Part shown: positions 32,026-41,471 of the stretch, piece after piece
Numbering within the stretch: the stretch's first letter is position 1
How the letters are laid out: each line of letters starts with the position of its first letter
NCBI GenBank assembly: GCA_009746045.1
Contig: RPFO01000082.1
Coordinates: forward strand, 2,076,612-2,140,611
DNA from: Mesostigma viride
Lineage: Eukaryota; Streptophyta; Mesostigmatophyceae; Mesostigmatales; Mesostigmataceae
DNA length: 64,000 bases
Direction of reading: 5' to 3'
The notes under the pieces: model-generated
The model's database searches: none
What the model was told of the DNA's origin: nothing
The model's input: only the letters and a program-made list of their open reading frames with translations
Translations under genes and position numbers: made by a program

Positions 32026-33000
32026 TCAAAAGTCATCTTCTTCAGAACTGCTGTCCGAGGGGTTGCTTGCATCAACATCATCTTCTGATGACATAGTGTC
32101 ATCCCCACTAGTGTCGCAATAGTTCACAGCTTTACGCTGCCTTCCACTGGCCCTCTTTGCCATAGGGACCTCCTCAATTACAACGGTGGGCTGGCTAGGT
32201 CCAGCATCTGTGGGAGCACCACGCTTGCGGCTGCGCCCTCGAGCAGGTGCCTTGCCAGCGCGGCGCACCACGTCGCCATCACCTACGTCTGCCGCTGCCA
32301 CCTTCTTCTTCTTCTTGGACCCCTTCTTCTTGCCTTTCTTCTTGCCACTAGGCGGTGGCATCGGCTCACCCTCCTCAATCACTTCAAACTGCGGCATGGT
32401 GGGGAAATCTGCTGCCACGCTGTGATACACATGGTTACTGAGGGAAGATTGCGCCTGGTGTGCCATGCTCCATGGCAGTTTGGCAGGGATTACCACCATT
32501 TCGGGAGCATAGCATTCATCGACGACATACCCAACTGAGCTCACTGCACCTGGCAACACAAGGCGCGACGACCTGGGGGCCTGTGCGCTGCTGATGACCA
32601 CCAACCTCTCGTGGGGCAGGTGAGCGACATGAAGGCGATCAAAAAGCTCCACCTTCAACAACAGCTGCCATTCCCAGCCCCCTCGTGGGTACTCTAACCT
32701 GGCCTTCAGAATGTGTGTGATGAAACCAAAGTCTACACCGCCCGGGCCATGCACCGCAACTCCCGCATTCTTGTGCCGCTTTCCCAGGGATTGGTCCGCA
32801 GCCTCTGTGCGGTAGTTGAACCCGTGTATCCTGACTTTGTGGAAAGAATCCGCGTAGCGCTTCACGCCCCCACACGCCGCTACAATGCCTTGCGGCACAA
32901 GCGGCGTCAGGTTTAATGATGCCCATGCAATCACGTTGAACGTTGTGTCAGCACAGCGATCTCGCCTGCATTCAAACAAACGCACCCGATAACCCAGCAA
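32026..33000 (-). CDS. DUF4216-like protein of a CACTA element (324 aa)
   Basis: Residues ~50-125 carry HGFNYRTEAADQSLGKRHKN, AGVAVHGPGGVDFGFI and LLLKVELFD. This matches the pattern of DUF4216, the domain found at the C-terminus of plant CACTA (tnp2) transposases. The middle has SSVGYVVDECYAPEMV. The tail has a lysine block (GKKKGKKKGSKKKKK, ~225-240), a basic RGRSRKRG stretch, and a Ser/Asp/Glu-rich acidic end. The N-terminus at 33000 may be an internal exon boundary rather than a true start. There is no catalytic DDE core, so the product probably cannot transpose DNA alone. A ~72-bp duplicate of 32939-33012 lies at 33325-33396. Confidence 0.6.
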   Translation of the reverse strand: MLGYRVRLFECRRDRCADTTFNVIAWASLNLTPLVPQGIVAACGGVKRYADSFHKVRIHGFNYRTEAADQSLGKRHKNAGVAVHGPGGVDFGFITHILKARLEYPRGGWEWQLLLKVELFDRLHVAHLPHERLVVISSAQAPRSSRLVLPGAVSSVGYVVDECYAPEMVVIPAKLPWSMAHQAQSSLSNHVYHSVAADFPTMPQFEVIEEGEPMPPPSGKKKGKKKGSKKKKKVAAADVGDGDVVRRAGKAPARGRSRKRGAPTDAGPSQPTVVIEEVPMAKRASGRQRKAVNYCDTSGDDTMSSEDDVDASNPSDSSSEEDDF

Positions 33001-33774
33001 AGAGTATTATTATTAAGTATTGGTTATTAAAAAAAATAGAACGATACAACACAGGACGCTTTTACTGGCGGCAAGATCATGGCACCCGGATGGGTAAAAC
33101 CAAACAAACTAGATATTAATTACTAGGGCTGGCTTTGTGACAGTAAAACATGATTGCATGGCTAATCCCAAGGCGCCTTTCAATAGGACTGAATTAAAAT
33201 AACCAAAGCAGACGGCGTAAGTAGCATTTGCAAAAAACAAGGCTCACCAGTAGGCCTCGTCGCCATTCGCAGGGTCGCTGTAATCAGCCTTGGGAAGGGC
33301 ATCTTCTACCAGCAAATCCCTTGCGGCGCGTTGTGTCAGCACAGCGATCCCCCCTGCATCCAAACAAAGGCACACCGATAACCAAGCAAAGAGTATGCAA
33401 ATGTGTAGCCTTGTTCATTGAAATTATGGCTGGCTTACGCAAAGAGCGACTGTAAGATGACCTATACAGTGGGGCCGGAAACAGCTTGCTTGATCAGGGC
33501 GTGTTTTTCGAGCTTCACTGGCCGGGAGTGTCTAGTGGTGAGAACCATTGCTGCGATCGCTTTCCCACCATTTACGAGGAAATACCCGCAAATGAAAAAC
33601 CACTGAAACGGTCTAGCTAGTCAGTCATTACATTAGCCACATGCCATCATGCATGTTTCCAAACGTCCAGGAACTGCACACGGTGCAAATGCCATTTGCA
33701 GTGCAAAAATCCAGAGGACACGACCTCATTGCTTCATATTTGTATGCAGAAGACTAAAAAAGTAACATGCATTA

Positions 33775-33895
33775 ATGGCCCGCATGCATAAAGGGCCTGA
33801 ATTCTGATGCGGGCCCAACGGCAGCACCGCCAAAGCAGATAAGGGCCCGCAGTCTGATGCGGGCCCCACGGCACCACCGCCATAGCAGAGCTCGA
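33775..33895. repeat. Two-copy tandem repeat inside the CACTA element
   Basis: Units of ~57 bp share gggcc, then ctgatgcgggccc, acggca and caccgcca, followed by agcaga. Confidence 0.6.
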
Positions 33896-34314
33896 AGGTC
33901 GTGGTGCGCGTGAAACGTACGTATGCCCTTTGTCGGTAGGTGCCGTTGGGGTCAAATTGGGTGCCGCCAAAATCGGGCCGACGCGTCAATAGACTGAGGC
34001 CGTCGATGAGAGCCATCATGCGGCTTGGGGAACTTCAGCTAAGTTAACTTAACGCAAACCACTGGTCGCCCGCGTCGGGAACCGGCCCAACGGCTCTCCC
34101 GCAACAGAAAATTACGCGGCATACTGCATAAGTCGTCGGATTGTTACATTTCGACGGTCAAGATTTCATGATGAGGTTTGCGTTCAATTTGCCGCAGTTT
34201 GCCGCCCAGAGAAAGTAGTTGTTGGACTCGTTGCCCACGATGAAACACAATCAAGCAAGCCGTTTCCGGACCCACCGTGTAGGTCATGTAGTCGCTCTTC
34301 ACGTCAGCCAGCCG

Positions 34315-34462
34315 TAATTTCAATGCACAAGGCTACACATTTCCATCTCCATTCATATTCATAATCCTGCACGACTCGAAAACGCGGACAAGATAACGGC
34401 AGGCTCGAGCTACCATGGTCCGGATTCTCCCGATTTCTGGCCTGCGCTGGTTGTCTCCTTGA
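34315..34462 (+). repeat. Dispersed repeat R1, longest copy
   Basis: Matches 9683-9806 in reverse complement and shares its core with 45865-45943, 19612-19660 and part of 35936-35985. It begins aatttcaatgcacaaggcta and ends near ggttgtctccttgat. It lies inside the CACTA element. Confidence 0.65.
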
Positions 34463-35028
34463 TATTGGCAACTCTCTCCGGTAAGAGATTTTCCGCAGTT
34501 TGGCTGTTTCGAAACGTTCATTACGTGAGATGCCTTCGGATCAGGAGACTCACACAGCCGCGAAATCATGCCAAAGGTCATATGTTCGATCCCTTGCTGG
34601 TAGCTTCTGAGCTTTCTTATTTTCTGTGTTCCGCGGAATCTCAGATTTGGGCCGCTAGCGTTTTCACGCTTGTTGCTTTCTGATCCGACGACAACGTTGT
34701 GCCTTGCTCGTGTGACATCTGGCGCATGGTGTGATTCATGTGTATGGTGCTGCCTTGCCACATGGGGCTGCTTTGCCATAAGAGTGAGTGTTGGGTTCTA
34801 CACATTTGCTGCATGGACCGTTAGGTGCTGGTGAGCTCTTCCTTGTAGAACGCTTACATCTATGTCAAGGATCTGATTTCTTTTCCTCTTGCGTATATTG
34901 TGTCGGTTTGCTTTATTTCTTGCAGGGACCACGAGAGTAAAATGCAAGCGGTTCCACTTTCAAGTCAGCATGTGACGCCCTGTCGACCGGCCCGCTTTGT
35001 TAGCTAGCTACCATATAGTATTTGATGA

Positions 35029-35180
35029 TAGGCATTGAATGCGGAAGATGTCATAACGCCATAACAGACTGTGTTGAACAGGCATTGAATGCCGAAGATG
35101 TCATAACGCCATAACAGACTGTGTTGAAAAGGCATATTTGAATGCCGAAGATGTACATAACGCCATAACAGTGTTGAATA
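35029..35180. repeat. Tandem repeat, ~56-bp unit, about 2.7 copies
   Basis: Units contain ggcattgaatgc-gaagatgt and cataacgccataacag followed by actgtgttgaa. The last unit is shortened. Confidence 0.75.
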
Positions 35181-35344
35181 GTTGAATCAATGGGTTCTTG
35201 CAGCTGTAAACATTAAAATTATTCAAACATTTAATGAAAAAATCATTATTGTTCGTGCTGTTTTGAACAGCGGTTGTTACTGGCACTGCATGCATGTGTC
35301 TGCTGCCAGCATATTGCATTATGGGTGTGTTTTTCAGCGCTGTG

Positions 35345-35690
35345 TTTTCTCACTTTTCTCACTTTTCTCACTTTTCTCACGTCCTGTTTTTCTCACTTTT
35401 CTCACTTTTCTCACGTCCTGATTTTCTCACTTTTCTCACGTTTCACACCTCCCGTTTTTCTCACTTATCTCACGTCCTGTTTTTTGAGATTTTTCTCACG
35501 TTTTTCCCCTTTTTTCACCTTTTTGGGGCAATCTCACCCGGGTGAGAAACGTGTTTTCTCACCCATTCTCACCCCATTCTCACCCTTTTTTCTCACCTTT
35601 CTCACCCATTCTCACCCATTTCTCACCCTTTTTCTCACCTTTCTCACCCTTTTTCTCACCATTTCTCACCCATTCTCAAAGCCGAGTTCC
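35345..35690. repeat. CACTA right subterminal repeat array (ttctcac motifs)
   Basis: Dense ttctcac and ttttctcac copies mirror the left array in inverted orientation and end at the right terminal repeat. Confidence 0.8.
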
Positions 35691-35797
35691 TAGTGTCGTT
35701 GTCATAGTACGTGTCATGCATGCTAAAACTATAGCTAAGTTCAGCATCTTCTGTGGTCGAGCCACAATGTCAGTCGGCTTTGTTTCTAACCTACAAT

Positions 35798-35935
35798 GAA
35801 GTAATTAATTAATTAAACTCGTGCTCCCGTTGTGGAACTTCACGGAGCATTAACCCCGACGGATGGATTAAATTAAAAATAAAATGCAATTGTAACGTAA
35901 TATCTCCGTTGGGAGTACGTGTCAAGGACACAACC
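35798..35935 (-). mobile_element. Two adjacent LINE 3' ends
   Basis: The first has a TTAA tail at 35801-35815 with a diverged hairpin (tgctcccgttgtggaacttca). The second has an A/T tail at 35866-35885 with a hairpin around tctccgttgggagtacgtg at 35905-35925. Both are very short, minus-oriented copies just beyond the right end of the CACTA element. Confidence 0.6.
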
Positions 35936-36159
35936 AGCGCAGGCCAGAAATCGGGAGAATCAGGACCATGGTAGCTCGTGGACCTGTTCATTATTGTGGT
36001 CGAATACGTACGTAATGATTCAGGCCGGCGCGCAAGCGGTTTGCTCGCATTGTGGGTAGGGATCCAGGGGTGTGCACAGGTCGACAACCGTTTCGATCTG
36101 GCATGGCGGGGCGAACACGGAGATTCTGCTGGCGCGGACATAATCTATCTGTCTCGAGT

Positions 36160-36453
36160 GGACACGCGTGTGTAGTACTCCTACACACACAGATCTCGAA
36201 TGATTAATTTATCTAGTACCAAATCCGAAAGGCTTGCATCACTCCCCGGAAAGGAGAACTTTTGCGGATCCATGACTGTAGGTGTCAGTTGGCGATGCCT
36301 TAGGATCAGGAGACGTCCGTCCTATAGTCAGCAAAAGTTGGTGCGAGAGGTCCCCAGTTCGATTCCGGCCTGGATTCATTTGCAGATCGCGTTTTCCGTG
36401 GACCGGCTCTGAACGCAAATGGTTTTCACCTTTGCGGCGTGCCAAATCAGAAT
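36160..36453 (+). repeat. tRNA-derived SINE-like repeat, second copy
   Basis: Matches 24658-24947 along its whole length, including gtgtgtagtactcctacaca, cagttcgattccgg and the final tcagaat. LINE reverse-transcriptase sequence begins at the next base. Confidence 0.55.
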
Positions 36454-37279
36454 CATCTATGCAGACGACACCACCCTCTTCGAGGGCACTGAGCACGTGC
36501 GCAGACGTGGCTTGACTGCCTGGCAATCGAGGCCCGTGCGGTGGGGCTTGAGGTCAGCAAGAAGACGGAGGCTCTGGCGATTGGGCTCATGCTCAGCCAC
36601 CGCCCGACCTCTTTCTCCCTCGACGGCTCTCGCGTCCTGTATCGGGACCGCGTCAAGTTGCTGGGTAGCTTACTCCCCAGCTGCGAGGCCGATGTGGACC
36701 ACCGTATCTCCCTCGCGGCTCTCGTGGAACGCTTTACGCCACTACCGGCCCCTGTGGCGCAAGACCCTGGGCAAGGTAGAGAAACAAGAGGTCTGTTCAA
36801 GGTCCTGGTCCTCCCTGATCTTACGTATACGGGGCCGAGACGTGGACTCTCACTGCCGACCTTGCCAACAAGCTGGATGGCGCGGTCACCAACATGCTGC
36901 GGGCAATTTTTCGTGTAGGATACGCTGCTCATGTCGCGCAAGGAGGACTTGTATCTCGGCATGCCACTTATCACCAGCACCATCAAGCAGCGCGGCGCCT
37001 GATGAGCACTAGTAGGTCACTTAGCTCGCACCAACCAGTTAGACACCTCACGTGGCCCCTCTGCAGGGCTGCGCCCCGCCTAGCCGGGCCGGCCGGCACC
37101 TCCTCACGTGGGCCGGGCCCAGCCAGGTTAGACGCTGCAAGGCCCGCACCTTCAAAGAACAGCTAGTAGAGGACATGGGGGGGCTAGGCCTCTCCGTGAT
37201 TTGGAAAAAGATGATGGACAAGGCCAAGTGGGCCCAGGTCATAGAGGACCACAACCCCCCTGCCGTGAGGAAGGACTGA
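36454..37279 (+). pseudogene. LINE reverse-transcriptase fragment, frameshifted
   Basis: It begins at the RT active site (IYADDTTLFEGTEH) and then shifts frame several times: GLEVSKKTEALAIGLMLS, LLGSLLPSCEADVDHRISLA and, at the 3' end, ARTFKEQLVEDMGGLGLSVI with a stop at about 37277. It belongs to the same lineage as the copy at 27050-28045. Its tail is not obvious. Confidence 0.75.
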
Positions 37280-37599
37280 AGGAGCGTGTTTGCAAACGCG
37301 GGAGGCATGCTAGACAGGACCCCTAGCTAGGGTCGCGAGCACCATTAGAGTAGGACTGTTTTGTAGATACCGGTCTAGATTGTATCTATCTGATCAATGC
37401 CTAAAATAGCAGACCGAGGGACATGCCACGTATCATGTAGTGCCGAATTCTAGCGGTCACGCCCAGTGTTCTTCCCACGATGGGTGACACGCTTCTTCCC
37501 GCTGGGATCGTGCACAGCATATGTATGATACACCATATGCAGCTGTCTGATCAACTTGCGTCCCCATGTCCCAATATACATGACAAGTTGTCTCTTGAT

Positions 37600-37822
37600 G
37601 TAAAGATCATTATGGCCATGATATGCTTACACTGTCTTGTTGCACCCACAGAATTTGCCGGATCGTCTATCGTGTCCGATTGCTGCTGCACATGGCATGC
37701 CTCTGGCATGAAGGAGAAAGGGGGTCTTTGCCCTTTCTTCCTGTTGTAAATATAACAGGGATCAAAAGCACTCTGGTGCTCCGTGACTCCCCAACTGGAG
37801 CACGTGTTAAATTAATTAATTA
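37600..37822 (+). mobile_element. LINE 3' end, same subfamily as 240-528
   Basis: Shares gatatgct-acac, ttgcacccacag, tttgccggatcgt, tggcatgaaggaga and aaaagcact with 240-528. The hairpin region is at 37778-37806 (tgactccccaactggagca) and a TTAA tail ends at 37822. The 5' boundary is uncertain and may lie nearer 37440. Confidence 0.65.
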
Positions 37823-38003
37823 ACCCAGGTTAGTAAAGATAATTAGAATAATCTTATTATAATCCAGAAATTTGACAGAAAGAAGCAAATCGGTTTTAAA
37901 AATCTTAAAAAAGGGTGCAATAAGTTCATTTTTGTTCTGTCTGGATGTCCACATCATCATCAATCCAGCCGATGCGGCATGATGCATGCAACCGGATGAA
38001 GAC

Positions 38004-40520
38004 TCACGACGCCTCGTCCAACCCGCGCTGAACGTGCGTGAGGTACGCCGGGTTTATGTGCGTGCCGTCCAGCTGGAGCGAAGCCTGCAGCACGCCCGCC
38101 CCCGTGACCAGCTCGCCCACAAACTCGAGCCAGTGCAGCCGCGGCTGTCCCCGCATGGCATCCGTCACCATCTCCCTCAGCAGCGCGTTGAATGGTGCCA
38201 CGATGTGCGCCGTCTCCTTCAACACCGGCAGCACTGGGTGCACCCATATCTCAAACCCACGCTCCCTGATCAGCCGACTGAGAACGCGCAAGTAGATGCC
38301 AATGGTGACCCGCATGCCTTCCTCCACGGTCTCATAAATGCAGCGCTCCACGGCGACCAACAGCCCCTCACGGCAGTCAATCTCGCCGAACAGCATGACC
38401 ACCTGGGCGCCATCAGGGAGTGCCGCCATGGCATTCTGGAACCCCATCTTGGGATAGAACCGGCTCTCTTCCCGCAAGTGCCACATCTTGAGACCCGTGA
38501 CAATGACTGGGACTAACCGCCGTGCTTGCCCGCGCAGGCTCAGCGACCGCCACCCCGGCGACGTGCTGTGACTGTCCCCTGCCACGAACAAGGGCGGTGC
38601 GGTGCCCGGCGGCGTGATGTGTGGCGGTGGCAACGGGTAATCACTCAGCAGCTGGTGGATGCAGCTGAAGTAGGCGATCTCGTTGCGGATGATGGTGGTG
38701 TGCAGTGGCTTTGACGAGGCTGCACGCACAGGCTCCAGCAGGGACGCCAGCTGGCGTGCGGCGGAGACTGCCCCGTTAAAGAATAGCAGCTTGACAAGTG
38801 TCGCGCAGAGGGCGAGCACATCCAGGTCCGTCTCTGAGTATTCCACGCTGCCCGGCACACTTGACCCACTTGACCCACCTGACCCACTTGACCCACTTGG
38901 CCCAGTGGGCCCACTTGGCTTTTCAACAGCCGAGCTTGTGCCAGAGCCAGCCGCCATCCCACTTGGTGCCTCCGTGTTAATGCTACCCCCTGCTGCCACA
39001 CCCCCTGCTTCTGTGGGCAAGTCCGCAGACACGGACATCGGGGAACCCTGCTCTTCTTCCCTTGCCCCGGAAGAGGCAGCTCCCCCCCCCTGCCCACTAC
39101 TCCCCCGGCTGGCCGGCAACGCCCCATCCCCTGCGAACGCCGGTCCTCCGGTCTCTGCAGAAAAGTACCTCAAGTGGAACGGCGCGCCCTCCACCTTGGC
39201 GGCGAGCGTCGCCTCCACGATGGGCACGACGGATGACACGCGGAACAACCCGCGCGCGAGCGTGACGTCGCCAGCGCGTCGGCAGTAGTCCAGCGTGGCG
39301 GCTATCGCCTCGTCCTGCTTGTTGCACGACTCGAGTGTGTGCACGTAGTTGAGCACGTAGCTGGCGTTGTTGGGCTCCAGCGCCACCGCCTGCTTGAACA
39401 ACACCGCCGCCTCGTCCACCCCCCCGTGGTCCTTGACCACATTCGCGATGAAGGCGAGTGCGGGCGCATTGCCCCCCGAGATCTCCTCGTACAGCATCGA
39501 CACGCCACCTGGCACGCGCAGACACTCGGTCAGCTTGGATCGGATGGTCTTGTCGCTCGGGCGCGCCACTAGCAGGTGCAGGAAGACGCCGAGCGCCTCG
39601 CGGTGCTTGCCCTTGGAGAACAGGATCGTCGCGTACGCCAGCAGGGACCCTGGGTCGGTCTTGTCAGCCTCGAGGATGGGCATGAGGATCTGGCCCGCCA
39701 GCCCGCTCTGGCCCATCTCGTGGAGGGACATCACCGACGCGAGCTTGATGTCCTTGCTGCTTGCGCCTGCCTCGGGCGACGGGGACGGGGCAGGTTCCCC
39801 GCGCTTGAGTTTCCGCTGGTGTTCACGCTCGGCTTCGGCCTCTTCCTCGGGGTCCACAAGGCCAAGAGCGGTGTCGTACGCCAGCAGCGCGTCCTGGTAC
39901 TGCTTGAGCGCCAGCAGGGCGTCGCCCAGAGACTTGTGAAGGAAGGGCGAGTCCGGGTACACCTTGAGTGCCGCGCGGAAGCGGTCAACGGCTAGCTGGT
40001 GCTTGCCGGACGCGGCGGCCATGACCGCGAGCCCACGCAGGGCGTCCCGGTTGGTCGGGTCTAATGACAGCACGTTCTCCAGGATCTTGGTGGCGTTCAG
40101 GTAGTTGCGCTGCGCCTGCGCCTCGCTCGCAAAGGCGACCAGTTTAGTGACCATGGCCTGGGTCTCGGGGGACGGTTTGGCCTTGGATGCCCCGCCCAGG
40201 GACGCCTGTGGCTTGGCCTGGTTGGACGGAGTGGCTTCCGCACGCACGTCCCTAACCACGAAGACATCTTCCTTGTCGCTCAGCAGCTTGACAACCAGGC
40301 CGGAAGACGGGAGCACGCGCTGCTTGTCATTTGTTATGTTGACACCGGAAATTTGCAAATCTGATTTGCCGGGATGCTTTCTGTTGTACGCTAGCACAAA
40401 TTCTTCTTTCAGCTGTTGGATTGTTCTGGACGCATCCCCGCATTTGGCAATGTGAGTGAAACCTGATGAGTCGCCTTCATAATGCATGTACAGTTTCAGC
40501 GGCACTGGCGGCACAGCCAT
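38004..40520 (-). CDS. TPR protein with C-terminal SGNH/GDSL-like hydrolase domain (838 aa)
   Basis: A single open exon starts at an ATG at 40520. Residues 1-95 look like a small beta-grasp/PB1-type domain. Residues ~120-215 and ~270-430 hold tetratricopeptide repeats (DRFRAALKVYPDSPFLHKSL, GDALLALKQYQDALLAYDTA, AAVLFKQAVALEPNNASYVL). A Ser/Gly-rich linker (~465-560) includes a GSSGSGGSSGSS run. The C-terminal ~210 residues carry SGNH-like blocks: FVAGDSHS near 645 (nucleophile Ser), FGEIDCREG near 711, LDGTHINP near 817 (Asp/His). There is no signal peptide or TM segment, so it is probably intracellular. TPRs usually bind partner proteins; the hydrolase substrate is unknown. The third block has Asp where SGNH enzymes carry GxND, so activity is inferred, not shown. 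Confidence 0.8.
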   Translation of the reverse strand: MAVPPVPLKLYMHYEGDSSGFTHIAKCGDASRTIQQLKEEFVLAYNRKHPGKSDLQISGVNITNDKQRVLPSSGLVVKLLSDKEDVFVVRDVRAEATPSNQAKPQASLGGASKAKPSPETQAMVTKLVAFASEAQAQRNYLNATKILENVLSLDPTNRDALRGLAVMAAASGKHQLAVDRFRAALKVYPDSPFLHKSLGDALLALKQYQDALLAYDTALGLVDPEEEAEAEREHQRKLKRGEPAPSPSPEAGASSKDIKLASVMSLHEMGQSGLAGQILMPILEADKTDPGSLLAYATILFSKGKHREALGVFLHLLVARPSDKTIRSKLTECLRVPGGVSMLYEEISGGNAPALAFIANVVKDHGGVDEAAVLFKQAVALEPNNASYVLNYVHTLESCNKQDEAIAATLDYCRRAGDVTLARGLFRVSSVVPIVEATLAAKVEGAPFHLRYFSAETGGPAFAGDGALPASRGSSGQGGGAASSGAREEEQGSPMSVSADLPTEAGGVAAGGSINTEAPSGMAAGSGTSSAVEKPSGPTGPSGSSGSGGSSGSSVPGSVEYSETDLDVLALCATLVKLLFFNGAVSAARQLASLLEPVRAASSKPLHTTIIRNEIAYFSCIHQLLSDYPLPPPHITPPGTAPPLFVAGDSHSTSPGWRSLSLRGQARRLVPVIVTGLKMWHLREESRFYPKMGFQNAMAALPDGAQVVMLFGEIDCREGLLVAVERCIYETVEEGMRVTIGIYLRVLSRLIRERGFEIWVHPVLPVLKETAHIVAPFNALLREMVTDAMRGQPRLHWLEFVGELVTGAGVLQASLQLDGTHINPAYLTHVQRGLDEAS

Positions 40521-40785
40521 GGAAACTGTAACTCGTCCAAGCCAAGAAGAAGAGAAAAATGTCGCCAGTGCTGGTTCAAGCTAATGTAATTTCAGAATGT
40601 GGCAACGTAACCATGCCCCCGAACCTGCGACGGGGCGCGGGAGGAACGCTTCCGGCATTAAAGACTCTGGATTTGTGGAGGGTGATGCGTGCTGATTAAA
40701 AAACTGGCGTTTCCACTTGAACTTCGCTGTTTCACAGGAAAAGAGGCACGAAGATAGGTGTGTTTTACGCTGGTGGGTAAAGCAG

Positions 40786-41373
40786 CTACATGCAACGTTG
40801 CGCACTGCGTAGGTCAAGCAAATTGGCGCGAACAGCATTCAGAGACACTTTCGCCATTATTTTGTCCGCAGTAGTGGAAGTCTTGGGAATTGGGGCTCGC
40901 TCCGAGTTCCGATCCTCGATCGAGCCGATGTGACATTCCGACGTCCTCGTGTCTGACGAACGCTGCACGTAACATTTGCTGGCATCCGAGTTAGCGACGT
41001 GAATGGTAAGCCTGAGGTAAGGCATACTTGTGAACAGGGAGAGAATTAACTCCTTATATTTGGAAGAACCTCGCGGCGCGGCGCCCCGAGTCCGGGACCC
41101 GGCATCAGACTTGGGAGTTGGGATCTCCTCATCTCGTGCCAAATGCATGATGATGGGCACTGGGCAATGCATTTAATTGGGCGTTTGGAGGGTCGTACTG
41201 TTGAGTACCGTACATAGCTCGCGTCGCGCAACGCCTGGCCCGGCGCGGAAAAAATCACGGTCTGACCAAACTGTCAGGGATCGTTGCCAAATTCGCGAGG
41301 ACGTGGCACATGCCGCTAACGCCATGACAGAGTAGAAATGCCTCGGGTGATGCAACCATAATTTGTACGCCAT
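40786..41373 (-). CDS. Possible two-exon hypothetical gene
   Basis: A minus frame from an ATG at 41373 (MAYKLWLHHPRHFYSVMALA) can be spliced to a frame ending at 40786. The splice uses a donor at gtacgg near 41215 and an acceptor near 41168; the ~50-bp intron keeps phase. The downstream part reads KYKELILSLFTSMPYLRLTI and ends SAQRCM. No family is recognised. It lies in the 950-bp space between the divergent TPR-SGNH and PYRP2 genes and overlaps the likely promoter region of the latter, so it may be spurious. Confidence 0.25.
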
Positions 41374-41471
41374 TCTTGCGAAGTCGAACTACCGGGTGGC
41401 TCATCACACTCCTACTCGGGGCGCACCGTGTCTATAGACAAGAAAAGGAACCACTAATTGACTTTGTAGGC

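Larger units (their letters stand above)
31520..35695. mobile_element. Non-autonomous CACTA (EnSpm-type) DNA transposon
   Basis: The ends are perfect 12-bp terminal inverted repeats CACTAGGAACTC (31520-31531 and the complement at 35684-35695), carrying the CACTA signature. Both ends have dense subterminal arrays of short motifs: gtgagaaa-type at about 31535-31870 and the complementary ttctcac-type at 35345-35680. This is the usual arrangement of transposase-binding sites in this superfamily. The only long ORF (32026-33000) looks like the C-terminal part of a CACTA transposase. No catalytic transposase core is visible, so the copy should depend on another. An exact 3-bp target duplication is not clear (ctc on the left, tcg on the right). 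Confidence 0.8.
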
